From assembly GCF_963855985.1 (NCBI RefSeq), contig NC_087090.1:11096501-11160500 (forward strand): 64,000 nucleotides of DNA, in the 5' to 3' direction. A model generated the notes under the pieces. That model was not told the origin of the DNA, searched no databases, and saw only the letters and a list, made by a program, of their open reading frames with translations. How positions within the stretch are numbered: position 1 is the stretch's first letter; each line of letters opens with the position of its first letter. Both the position numbers and the translations under genes were made by a program. This document shows positions 46,352 through 57,332 of the stretch, piece by piece. Origin of the DNA: Ostrinia nubilalis. Its lineage: Eukaryota; Arthropoda; Insecta; Lepidoptera; Crambidae.

Positions 46352-47028
46352 CAGGGTGTCCCGTAATGTAACGTCAAGTCGGAACTGGGTGTTGAGGCAA
46401 GTTGTGCTGGTTATCAGAAAAATATAAAAAAAAATCTATGTGGCATATTTTCAAAATAATAGGCATTTAAAAAAAATCTAAAAATTCTACTCCAAGTGAC
46501 GGTCCTTTTACTCGTGTTGCCACAAATCTTCACTTTTTCCAATTTTTTTTTTTGTTATGTACTAACTCTGAATAATGCTTCTCTAAATTGTTATCAAAAT
46601 TACAAAACCAGCTGCTCCAGCTTCGATGAAAAAATACATTATTCCCAAAAAAATTTTCAAAATAAAATTTTTGCCTAGTTTAAACTGACTGTACTGAAAA
46701 AAAAATGTACTACGCGAGTGTGGCAAGTGACGTCATAATTTGGCGCATTTAGTAAGGATTCCAAAATGGTATAACACTTGGTAAGATTTTGCTGTAATTG
46801 TCGACAATTTTTGGTTTTTTGGAAATAGTCCCGTTTTTAACTTTATCTACCTTGGTTAAAAAATATTATTCTAATTTGCCCAAAATTCAAGTTTCTGTGA
46901 CTGACTACCGTACAGTCAGTCACAGAAACTTGTGTCACCATGACAGTAATAGTAGTTGACATACTGTGACAAAAGTCACCCGTGCGCGCGCGCCTTTACT
47001 ACCTGTTCTGCCTGCACTTGTACTTGGT

Positions 47029-47598
47029 CAGGGATAATAAGGATATGAAGTTTCGGTTATGGATACGGTTACGGATATTAGAATAATATTATACCGGTTT
47101 CGGTTACGGTCACGGATATGAAATCATTTCAGATTATCCGAAAGTTTCGGATAATTTCGGTTACGGAATTATTAGAATTTCAAAAATGTAGGTAATACAA
47201 ATAGCAAGATGCTGCGTGAGCGTGACCCACATAGCTACTTTATGTACCAACTAAGACGACACCTATGTATGATAAAGGTAAAACAGGCTGGCATATTAGA
47301 TGGTGCCAGCGAATGCCAGACAAGTTGGTAACAAATATTAAGATTTAAGGTACAATTCCAAGACGGGCCGCAGACCGCAAACTGCAAAACTATGAAATCG
47401 GCAGCGCGGCATTGCAGCTGCGGCGTGTATACTGCAGATTTCTTAGAGTTTTGCAGTTTGGAATTGTACCCTTAGACTCCGCCTTTATCCGAAACTATCC
47501 GTAACTTTTGAATCAGTTTCGGTTACGGTTATGGATATTTTTTTATTTCGGATATCCGATAGTTTCGGTTACGGTTACGGATATCCATAACATCCCTG
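47029..47598. mobile_element. array-type element with GGTTACGGATAT motifs
   Basis: Ends CAGGGAT / ATCCCTG. Near the left end, TTTCGGTTACGGATA-type motifs occur about six times (47050-47165); the right end has four more (47510-47585). A small palindrome with CGCAGC..GCTGCGG is in the middle. Flanks CTTGGT / CCTGGT match at 5 of 6 bases. hAT-like by analogy. Confidence 0.65.
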
Positions 47599-48419
47599 CC
47601 TGGTAAGATGGCCCTCTCCGTCCCGCTCATACCTTTTAAAATGGCTTCTCCACCTCACTTAAGCCAGAAACTTTAATTTTGGGCACATTAGAATAATATT
47701 TTTAACCAAGGTAGATAAAGTTAAAAACGGGATTATTTCCAATAAACAAAAATTGTCGACAATTACAGCAAGATTTTACAAAGTGTTATACCATTTTGGA
47801 ATCCTTACTAAATGCGCCAAATTATGACGTCACTTGCCACACTCGCGTAGTACTTTTTTTTTTCAGGACAGTCAGTTTAAACTAGGCAAAATTTTTATTT
47901 TGAAATTTTTTTTGGGAATTATGTATTTTTTTCATCCAAGCTGGAGCAGCTGGTTTTGTTATTTTGATAACAATAATTCAATAAAACTAGTATCTACGTT
48001 AATCTTTAAGACATAAGAAAGATATATCTTTTTGAATTATCCAAATCGGACCATTACTTACGAAGATATTAAGTAATAAACATAGGCCGTTTTTGCCGCT
48101 AAAAGTCAACGTACGCAGGGCCGCGTGACGTCACTATATCCGAATCGAGCGCAGCCGGCGTACTATTGGGATGGAAAATATTTTTTTCCAGCTAAACTAT
48201 CAGTTTTAGAAAAAAAACTTTTAATAACATTTATTCATCAAAATAAAGTAACCTATCGACCAGTAATTTTAAAAAATAAAAATTGTGAAAAATAAGTATC
48301 GCTATGTCCAAAAACCACATTTTCATAGGATTCGATGCAATGCGGAGACGCGGTTGGGGTGAGTGTAACTTAATGATTGTTTGTATTGAACATAATAATA
48401 CATAATATGATGCTAATAA

Positions 48420-48850
48420 TACCCAGTTTCTGGCCTGGGGGGGGAGAGGGGGGGGATTAGTCATACCCAGCTTATAGCCTGGTGGGAGGGGCAAGCCTTA
48501 AACAGCTTCTGGCCTTGGTGGGAGGGGGGAGAGGCAAGTCATACCCAGTTTCTGGCCTGGGGGGGGGGGGGGGGGGTCAAGTCATACCCAGTTTCTGGCA
48601 TGGGGGGGGGGGTGTATGAGGGGCAAGCCTTACCCAGCTTTGGGCTGGGGGGAGGGGGAGGGATCAATTCATACCCAGTTTCTGGCATGGGGGGGGGGGT
48701 GTCATAACCAGCTTCTGGCCGAAGGGGAGTCATATCCAGCTTATGCTTATGGCCTGGGGGAGGGGCAAGCCTTACCCAGCTTCTGGCCTGGGGGGGGGGT
48801 CAAGTCATACCCAGTTTCTGGCATGGGGGGGGGGTGTATGAGGGGCAAGC
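48420..48850 (+). repeat. G-run minisatellite, block 2
   Basis: About nine imperfect units of roughly 45 bp: TCATACCCAG.TTCTGGC(C/A)TG followed by 8-16 Gs, some with GGGGCAAGCCTTACCCAGC. Longest G run about 16. Confidence 0.9.
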
Positions 48851-48951
48851 CTAATAACAGGTAGGTATTGCGTGTACATCGAAATGATCTTCATAGCAAT
48901 GTCTTGTATGTAGCCTAGGCAGAGTGTATCTGCCTCAGCTATACCTTATTT

Positions 48952-49235
48952 GTCGGCCGTTTGGTGTAGTGGTTCAGAACGGACTACTATGCCGAGAGGT
49001 CCCGGGTTCGATTCCCGGCCGGGCAGAAATTGAAATGATGAATTTTAATTTCTGTGACGGGTCTGGGTGTGACTATGTATAATATTTATGTATTTAAAAA
49101 AAAAGTATATAAGTAGTATATCCGTTAAGCTAGCACCCATAACACAAGCATTAAGTTGCTTACTATGGGGCTAGCTGGCGCTGTGTGAAATTGTCCAAAG
49201 ATTTATTTATTATTATTTATTTATTATTTATTGTT
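48952..49235 (+). mobile_element. tRNA-derived SINE, full-length-like
   Basis: tRNA-like head with A box TGGTGTAGTGG and B box GGTTCGATTCC, body 'GACGGGTCTGGGTGTGACTATG', '...GCTAGCACCCATAACACAAGCATTAAGTTGCTT', and an ATTT-rich tail. Transcribed by RNA polymerase III if active; needs a LINE partner. Confidence 0.85.
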
Positions 49236-50080
49236 AGAAGTAAATAAATTAATACTTATACATTTTTATATTTTACTTGGAAGAAGACAACACTTTATGA
49301 ACACTTTATTTGAATAAATCGCCAAATATACCACCGCGGAGACCCCAATCGCGTCTCTGCGTTCCATTGAATCGTATGAGCGTATGGATTTTTTGCGTTA
49401 TTTTTCACAATTTCTATTTTTTAAAATTACCTATCGATAGCTTACTTTATTCTGATGAATAAATGTCATTACAAGTTTTTCTCTAAAACTGATAGTTTGG
49501 CTAGAAAAAAATATTTTCTATCCACGCAGTACGCCGGCAGCGTTCGGATCGGATATAATGACGTCATCGTCCCCGCGCCGGGCGGTCAGTGAACTTTTTT
49601 AGTAATTTGGCCATAACTTCGTCAATTTTTGTCGTAGAACAAAAATTTTTGGACTGTGTATTAAGGATTTCTTAGCCCTATAAATCTGCATTCACAGCTA
49701 AAAATCGAAATGATCCTCATTTAGAGAAGCATTATTCAGGGTTAGATAACAAAAAAAAATTTGGAAAATGTGAAGATTTGTGGCAACACGAGTAAAAGGA
49801 CCGTCACCTGGAGTAGAATTTTTAGATTTTTTTTAAATGCCTTATTATTTTGAAAATATGCCACATAGATTTTTTTTTATATTTTTCTGATAACCAGCAC
49901 AACTTGCCTCAACACCCAGTTCCGGCTTGACGTTACATTACGGGACACCCTGTATATCATAAGGATATTTATGATATACACCACTACATTTTTATCACCG
50001 AAAAAAAAAATTCTGGGTAATGAGTTATTGATACTGATCCTATTTATGCAAAAAAAAAGTTAAATAAAGCTACTCAAAAA

Positions 50081-50290
50081 GACAATGCCGGAAATTGGCG
50101 TCTTTTTTTTTTCGCGCGGCCATCGACCAAACCTTGTTTTTTGATTACAAAATAGTGTAATAAACCAAACTTAGTATGACATGTATACCTCTAAACTCAG
50201 TCTGAACTGAGTTACGAGCATCAGAAGTTTGATGATTTTCATACTAGATTTGCTGTTTGGGCGCAAGTTTTGTAAGAAATCGCACCACTC
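50081..50290 (+). repeat. dispersed repeat, direct copy of 5400-5645
   Basis: Same block order as 5400-5645, a few per cent diverged and with small indels. Confidence 0.6.
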
Positions 50291-50291
50291 A

Positions 50292-50785
50292 GCTGTTATG
50301 GCGGATCTTAAATTCACGAACTACGAACGACGCGCGATCTCAATTGGAGTTACACAGTAGGTATTATTATTAACTAGTGTTAAAAACTCACAGAAATACA
50401 ACGTGACGTATTACGTAATTACTAAATTACTGTTTTCGTCCTTTGCCCTGCGTTTAATTACAATTCTAATTACCTACTTGAAATGTTGCAATAAAAATAG
50501 CCTAAGATAGGTAGCTAAGTAATACATTATTATTATTCTGTGATGATAACACTGAAAGCCGCTGTTTTGGCAGATCTTTGAATTACAAATTTCTTTTAAA
50601 GTCGTAGTAGCCTCGTAACGACACATTGGTGTGTATTCGTAACGTATTCACAGTAGGTAGGTAGTGTATTATTAACTTACAATTAGTGTTAACAGTCAGA
50701 ATACCACGTAAAGAAGTACGTAAGTGTAATGAAACACTTATTAGAACTCAAAATTACTTGAAATGTTGCATTAAAATGGTCTAAG
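50292..50785. repeat. diverged tandem duplication (~270 bp units)
   Basis: 'GGC(G/A)GATCTT.AAATT', 'GTAGGTA.TATTATTAAC...AGTGTTAA' and 'ATTACTTGAAATGTTGCA.TAAAA' occur in order in about 50302-50515 and again in about 50570-50785. Confidence 0.5.
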
Positions 50786-51204
50786 CACAGAATAAGTAAT
50801 AGTACAGGTACAGAAGGATTACTCCGCAAGACGATTTAAATAAATGCGAGTCTTGCTACGACGCGATACAGTGGAATTTAGCTCGCACAGCACTACGTAC
50901 CTACAATTTTATTCACCTACAAGTTTTGTCTATTTCTATTGCGTGCCTCTGAACTAGAGGTGGGCGCCACGCCGGCGCGCCGCCGCCGCCGCGAATTTTT
51001 TCACGCCGCCGCCGCCGACGACCAGCTGTCGGCGCGCCGATACTGATACTGTACAAACTATTTGAAATTTATTCCTCTCCTATACTGTACTAATTTGTGT
51101 TTCAAACGCAGAAGAACTATTTTTTTATTGAGTTGAGCGGCTATTCTAGTTCAATAAAGTCCTAGTATCACTGCGACCGGTACCGATCTATTGTGAATTT
51201 GTGA

Positions 51205-52075
51205 TCGCCGCTATTTTCCTTAAAGTTCGCCTCCGAGTCCTGCATCCATTAGGAATTGCAGTATCTTTTGAGGGGCGATATGTTTTACATCTTGTGGGCT
51301 TAGGATGTGTTTGCCCAGGTGTAAGCTCCGCTTGCGCATCAAAGGTCCGCAGTCCGTGAGAATGTGTAGTGGCGTTTCATCTGCCTCTTGGCACATCCTG
51401 CACGTTCTTGGATTCGGACAGTCCCATAGTGGACAAGTGCTTTTTAAGCTGCTGTGTCCAGTGAAGGCTCGAACTGAGATGCGCATTTTGATCCTACTCA
51501 GTCCTATGATCTGCTTAGAGCATTTTCGGTGATAGGCAAAAGCCTATATAAGAGCTTTGGAATGAGTTAATCCTAGCGTATCTGACCATGCCTAAAAGGA
51601 TTTGTTTAAATAGATGTTCTCCAGGGTCATTCGAGCGAGACTTTTGAGAATGCCACAAAAGGGTTCTGGACCATATTGTGTTCCCTCCGCTCCCGCTCTG
51701 GCCAGTTCGTCGGCATTTTCATTGTCCACGATTCCCGCGTGACCTGGAACCCATCTCAGCGTTACTCTGTTACGTTTTCCTAGGGTATTCAGTCGACTCA
51801 TGCAGTTTTCTACCAACTTTGAGGTGATTAAGTTGGAGTTTAAGGCCATCAGCGCGGCCTGACTGTCTGAGTTAATGTAAATTATGTCGTTGGCATATTT
51901 TTTTCGCAGGTTAGCTCCCGCACATTCAATAATGGCGTAGACTTCTGAAAGATAGAGGCAAATTTACCCAGGCTTTGAGAAAGCCTAAGCTTCGGCTGCT
52001 CTCCATACACGCCAAAGCCTACGTTAGGGCCCATTTTTGACCCATCAGTAAACCATATAACAGAAGAACTAACTA
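51205..52075 (-). pseudogene. LINE ORF2 C-terminus: RNase H plus zinc knuckle region
   Basis: On the - strand, in order: WFTDGSK (first catalytic Asp), AIIECAGANLRK, INSDSQAALMALNSNLI, VTLRWVPGHAGIVDNENADE (final Asp). After a break come TGHSSLKS, CRMCQEADETPLHILTDC and a terminal ...MDAGLGGEL. This is the RNase H and tail layout of R1/I/LOA-group LINEs. At least two frameshifts, about 51900-51970 and 51490-51590. 5' truncated. Confidence 0.75.
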
Positions 52076-52259
52076 TAATATTTATTCTTTAATGCCATAT
52101 AAATTGTACACAAGGCGAACTTAATGCCATTGATATACTAATAATTGATTGAATACCTTAATACTAACTATATTAACAGTTAATCAAGTACATTATTCAA
52201 GTTACTGCTTGGTCTAGTAAATAATTGATCGCAAGAGGCGCCGGTCCCTCAAGATAACC

Positions 52260-52700
52260 CACACTATTGGAATATACTTTAAGCGAATCACTCACACAGA
52301 GATTGGCAAATATGTCTCGGAATGCAAATGGGTACCACAACCTCTGGAAGGCAACAAAGTACCTCCCTCAAAGTGTTCTCTGCTTATTAGGTCCGGTAAA
52401 ACATGAGTGCGAACTGACAAGAAAAATCTCAGACCTTTGCTACATGACACGCGGTTTATTTAAACCCATTGACACGGATAATCCAAAAAATCCACAATTC
52501 AATCAAAAAAATTAATAAGATCAAGCATTGGACTTGATCCGAGACTTGCAGCTATGCCTGTCTTTGATTCCTACTGATGATGCTGATTCATCCGACCGAT
52601 TTCGGTCATGGTGACCACTTCGACTTAGCTGTCTTAGCGGCGCTGGTGCGTCCGAAGATGGCTTACATAGCCGATCTTCGCGGCAAACTCCTCGCACACT
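52260..52700. repeat. unassigned repeat fragments
   Basis: 52267-52515 is open on the + strand (NGYHNLWKATKYLPQSVLCL...) and resembles a LINE linker without clear motifs. 52590-52665 ('ATTTCGGTCATGGTGACCAC', 'TCTTAGCGGCGCTGGTGCGTCC') is a motif common in lepidopteran repeats. Confidence 0.4.
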
Positions 52701-53009
52701 GAGAGTTAGTTAGTTAGTAGAGAGTAAAGTTACCCGCCGCCAACATAATTGTAGTGAATGGCGGCAGATGGACGGGATTTACATAATCGCGTTTTGCGCC
52801 GAGTTCAGTTGTGCGTTGCTCGTTGAATTCGCGGACTCGGCCTTCCCATTGTGATTTGAGAGGGCTCATTTTGCATCTTTTCGTATGCTGCTTCTGGATA
52901 TCTTTGTACTTGACTATCTGAGGAGTTGACCGCCATGTTTCCGCTTACCCTCCTCAAGTTCAAAGTAGAAGATTGATTCCTACTACGCTAATTGAGGACG
53001 AAAGACGCA

Positions 53010-53260
53010 GGAGGACAAAGTGACTGACATAGCCCATAGAATCGTTAAAATCAAGTGGCAGTGGGCGGGCCACATATCTCGTAGAGCTGATGGCCGCTGG
53101 GGCAGTAAAGTTTTTGAGTAGCAACCACGAGCCGGAAGACGTAGCGTGGGCAGGCCTCCCACTAGGTGGACCGACGATTTGGGGAAGGTCACAGGAAGTG
53201 CCTGGATGCGAGCGGCACAGGACGTCTTTCGGCTGAAACGAAAGAACTGACGCTAAGAGA
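53010..53260 (+). pseudogene. RTE-like LINE C-terminal fragment
   Basis: RRRTKVTDIAHRIVKIKWQW, AGHISRRADGRWG, PRAGRRSVGRPPTRWTDDLG and AWMRAAQD form the usual RTE-type C-terminal region, with an internal stop (TAG near 53120). It matches 26640-26810. Confidence 0.7.
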
Positions 53261-53754
53261 GATGGCTAAGCTAAAGAAATAGCCAAAATGGACCCTCGTA
53301 AAGCACTTGCATTTAATCTGATCACCATGAAGTCCATGGTCTTGACAATGACCACACTGAGTGAGAAGAACCTCGCAAGTCTCTTAACTTTGGAAATTAT
53401 CCATAAGGCTGGCAAGTCGCCTAACGAATTCTCTTATCGCTCAATTAATCTGACATTTGTATTGTTAAAATTATCATTCTTGCTCGTTTATTCCCTTGCC
53501 TAAGTATGACAAATGTAATATAGTATACCCGACCATAAATTTTGGCAGAAACCATACCAACCATAATCAGTACAATGTTTGAAAAATAAAGAATCCTGTA
53601 CGTCTGCTTTCGCTGCGGCTTCAGCTGGGTTTATCATAAAGGACTACTCTTTGAAATTAAAAAGTACCTTCTAGCACACTCCTGCTGATGGATTCTTATC
53701 TCAGTGACAGACAGTTTTAAATCAAACTCGGTGACAAAATCTTCTCTTTTTAGC

Positions 53755-54130
53755 TGCAGAGCTGGAGTACCCCAGGACTCTGTATTTGGTCCGATACTCT
53801 ATAACATCTACTAGTAAAGTAGCCCAGACACCAGAAAGCTGCGGCATTCCTCAAATGTAACTGTGATCTTAAAGTGACTAGACTTTTGCAATGTCAGCTG
53901 CTTCGCTGACCAAGTGGCGCATGTAATTAAGCCCCGAAGTCTCACCATATTATCATTTAAGACGTGACAGCTAATCCAACATTAACTATGTGCCTCCAAA
54001 GAGCTCAAAAATACATGTTAAGGGTACTTTTATCGGCACATTGGTACGCTCGCCTTTAGGAAATACACGAGAACCTGATCTCAGCCAAACCCGCTATCCA
54101 AATATCAAAGTATCTATGATCAAGAGAGCT
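53755..54130 (+). pseudogene. jockey-type LINE RT fragment
   Basis: AGVPQDSVFGPILYNIY (RT motif B, normally QGSVLGP) is followed after frameshifts by MCLQRAQKYMLRVLLSAHWYARL, the region beyond the RT in jockey LINEs. Dead. Confidence 0.65.
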
Positions 54131-54848
54131 AATTTACTAGGGTAAACCACTGCTTTAGTGGCTCAAACCCCAACCAACTGCATATCACCTGATTAGTCTT
54201 GACGACAGATACTAAAAAAGCAGATTTTAAAAAAAATACCTAATGAACAAAGGTCAAACAAGGTCACGCCGCCGACGCCGCCGCCGCCGAGGTCAAAAAG
54301 TCGGCGCGCCGCCGCCGGCCAATTTTATATCGGCGCCCACCTCTACTCTGAACTCTTCTTACGCTGTTAGGGTTGCTGTCTAGTGAAAAAATAATTAATC
54401 TACTTACTTATTTGTAATGAGGTACGTATGTAGGTAAGTATGCATTCATTATGGAAAACAAGGCCTTTGTCCAGCAGTGGACGTCATTTGGCTGAAACGA
54501 ACGAACGAATTCTGAGCAGTAGTCATGGTAGGTTAGGTTCCTATACTATCCTAAGAATTATTGATTACCTACATGGCCAACATACCTTTTAGCATCTTTG
54601 GGAAGCGAAAAAAAAAGATAAATCCGTTAGATTTCTTTTCGAATTTTAACACCCGAACGCCGCACAATATTTCTTTCTCTTTATGTCCATTTTTAAATAA
54701 TACTTCGATCATAAAATTATAATCATACTACAACGCACGCCAGCGTCCTGACGGGCGCGCGCGTGACACTCGACTGATATAATACCCGCCGGCGGGGCGC
54801 TTCGCTGTAGGTAATTATCGGATGTACCGCGCGGAGTGAGCCAGGCCT

Positions 54849-55017
54849 GAGCCCCGATTACGGTAATTCTTAACGTCAACAATCCAGACACGCTTCTCGA
54901 TTCTGCGATACGATTGGTCGTTCAACAGCGTACGTCAGCTGTTTTGACCAATCGTATCGCAGAATCAGAAACGCGTCTGGATTGTAGACGTTATAAAAGT
55001 TACCGTAATCGGGGCTC
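54849..55017. mobile_element. 169-bp MITE with GAGCCCCGATTACGGTAA termini
   Basis: Exact inverted ends GAGCCCCGATTACGGTAA / complement; the inner part pairs through GATTCTGCGATACGATTGG. CTG on both sides suggests a 3-bp duplication. Confidence 0.75.
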
Positions 55018-55302
55018 TGGTCTAAGTTAGTAATAATAACACTGGAAGCGTGGTCAAGGCGTGAGCGAGACAGACAGATCAATGTGCGAGCGCGTACGAC
55101 TACTCTACTGAATGAACGAGCAGCGGAGTGGCCCAGCTGTGACGCGTAAAATAGGGACTAAAGAAAATTTAATAAAAAAAATAACTTTATAAAAATTTAA
55201 CTTTTTTTTTTTACTTTATAATTTTCACACATTTCTACGTAACCTGTTAAAATTTTTCCGGTGATAAAAAAGTAGTGTATATCCGATATTATATCGGATA
55301 TA

Positions 55303-57151
55303 CAGTGTGAGTCACGTTAAAGTGTACATATGAAAATAGATGAAATTAGACCTATTTTTATCGACAAAAAAGAGGTCAAAAATTTTTTGAGATTTTTTTT
55401 AAATTTTTTATAGAATTTTTTTTCTTCCAATTACTTATTGTAAAGAAAACGTAATAACTTTTAAACTAAGAGGTATATTCTGATAAAATAAAAACAGTAA
55501 TAATGCTAAATAACAGGCGATACTAAAAAAAATACATAAAATACACAAAAAATGCCAACAAATAATAAAAAATGATACTTTTTGAAAAAAATCTGCTTAT
55601 AAATTCGTATTTTTTTGGTTATTTGATAAATTTCTCCAAAAAATCCCCGTATAACAGGTGGTTTTTATTACTTTTTATTATTCTCTATCGTATTATCTTT
55701 GTAAAACTAAAAATTGCATGTCTCTATCCCTATCACAACATTTGCTATGATCGTTTGAACAAAGGCCTGCCACAACATTATTCTCCGCTACAGGTAGAGA
55801 CAATTTTAATTTGAACTAAAATGCTTGTTTTACTTCGAAATCTTTTGTTTTTATTTGAAATCTAACTTGTCTTTATCAAAATTACAGATCTAGAGCCATT
55901 TTCAGTTTCGTTGTTAACTAAGCGTTGAATGGCGCGCCCGCGTCTTTCCGTTCTATACATAGCCAGAACGCAAGGGTGTGAAACTAATCGAGTATAGTTT
56001 GGAGATGACTTTTTTTACTAAGCTCCTCCAAACTATACACGACCAGTACGCATATGCTGCGTACTGCTCGCGTATACTTTTTAGTGACTTAGGTCAATTA
56101 TCTTACTCCAAAATATACATCGCCAGTACGCATACGGACTAATCATGTATGTATTGTAATAAGTGCGTGATTACAATTTATACGCGAGTAGTTGCATGCT
56201 AGTCATTTTGACTTATTGACCTCTCTTTCTATTACATATTAATTCATATCTGCGTGTCTACTTTAAACATTGAATCATCTTTCGACACGTATTCTGCCAT
56301 AGAAAAGATATTTGTTTTGGGGCTGATATTTAATTTTCACCAATTCTCGAATAACTCTTAAATTAAGAATTATGTAGGTATGGAAATATTATTATGTCAA
56401 AATGATTTTGTTCTTGAGATAAAAGTTAATAAATAAAATAAATAATAAATAAATATCCTTAGACATTTTACACTGCGCTTCTAGTCCCAAACTAAGCAAA
56501 GCTTGTACATAATACTAAGTATTAAACATACATACTTAAATACTTTTTTTTTGTAAATGCATAGTTACTATACATAGAAAACACCCAGTCCAATACAAAC
56601 AAATATGTTCATGCACACAAATGTTTGTACTGTGCGGGAATCGAACCCGCTCCCTCCGGAATAGTAGTCCGTTTCGAACCACTACACCAAACGGCCGATA
56701 ATACAAACCTATTTAGTTCAAACGATCATTGCAAACGTTGTGATAGGGATAGAGACATGCGATTTTTGGTTTTACGAAGGTAATACGATAGAGAATAATA
56801 CAAAGTAATAAAAACCACCGGTTATATATCAAATAACCATAAAAACACGAATTTAAAAGCAGATTTTTTTTCAAAAAGTATCATTTTTTATTATTTGTTG
56901 GCCTTTTTTGTGTATTTTATGTATTTTTTTAGTATTGCCTGTTATTTAGCATTATTACAGTTTTTATTTTATCAGGATATACCGCTTTGTTTAAAAGTTA
57001 TTACGTTTTCTTTACAATAAGTAATTGATAGAAAAAAAAATCTATAAAAAATTAAAAAAAAATCTCAAAATTTTTTGACCTCTTTTTTGTCGATAAAAAT
57101 AGGTCTAGTTTCATCTATTTTTATATGTACACTTTAACGTGACTCACACTG
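55303..57151. mobile_element. foldback, CAGTGTGAGTCACGTTAAAG termini
   Basis: CAGTGTGAGTCACGTTAAAG at 55303 mirrors 57151 with TA flanks. Arms of about 500 bp mirror in order (AAATTTTTTGA, ACGTAATAACTTTTAAAC, TTAGCATTATTAC, GTTTGAACAAAGGCC). The core includes a SINE. It is inserted in a palindromic TATATC.GATATA context. Confidence 0.75.
56434..56702 (-). mobile_element. tRNA-derived SINE, minus strand
   Basis: On the - strand the head has A box TGGTGTAGTGG and B box GGTTCGATTCC, then a body with GGACTGGGTGTTTTCTATGTAT and an ATTT tail. A different subfamily from 48952-49235, since head and body differ. Confidence 0.8.
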
Positions 57152-57332
57152 TAGGTATATCATAAGGATATTTTCGAACCCTGGAATACACCCAGAGTCA
57201 AAAACCAATGGAGTGTGGAGAAAATAGGATTTGTCGATAAAATTGATCATATTACTGCGCCCTAACGGGTCGGACACTGCAGCTGACCGGACACACTGTA
57301 GGTATAGGATTTAACTTTTCATAATCTAGTAG

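Larger units (their letters stand above)
47968..49716. mobile_element. second copy of the 41365-type foldback
   Basis: 47968-48310 repeats 41390-41730 in the same orientation (CRE-like TGACGTCA, 'GCCGGCGTACTATTGGGATGG', the AAACTATCAGTTTTAG unit). It mirrors 49330-49600. The core holds a G-run minisatellite and a SINE. The left terminus lacks the first about 30 bp. Confidence 0.65.
46352..49952. mobile_element. foldback with CAGGGTGTCCCGTAATGTAA termini and two insertions
   Basis: CAGGGTGTCCCGTAATGTAA at 46352 mirrors 49952, TA on both sides. The left arm (46352-46935) mirrors a right arm that is in two pieces (about 47640-47966 and 49717-49952). The centre holds an array element (47029-47598). 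The right arm is cut between GATAACAA and TTTAGAGAAGC by 47968-49716. Confidence 0.75.
50955..54345. mobile_element. hAT-like element with CGCCGCCG arrays, 3.4 kb
   Basis: Inverted ends TAGAGGTGGGCGCC / complement. Exact 8-bp duplication CTCTGAAC at 50947-50954 and 54346-54353; the empty site is seen once at 227-234 in copy 1 of the host repeat. Both ends are GC-rich arrays of GCCGCCG / GGCGCGCC (50963-51045, 54267-54336). The core is AT-rich and stuffed with LINE remnants; no transposase seen. Confidence 0.88.
50786..54848. mobile_element. 655-bp insertion element, copy 2, expanded
   Basis: Same ends as 66-720, with 50955-54345 inserted. It is preceded by TGGTCTAAG; after the 169-bp MITE on its right end the sequence resumes CTGGTCTAAG, so the duplication is 7-9 bp of GGTCTAAG. 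The internal match to copy 1 is close. Confidence 0.75.
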
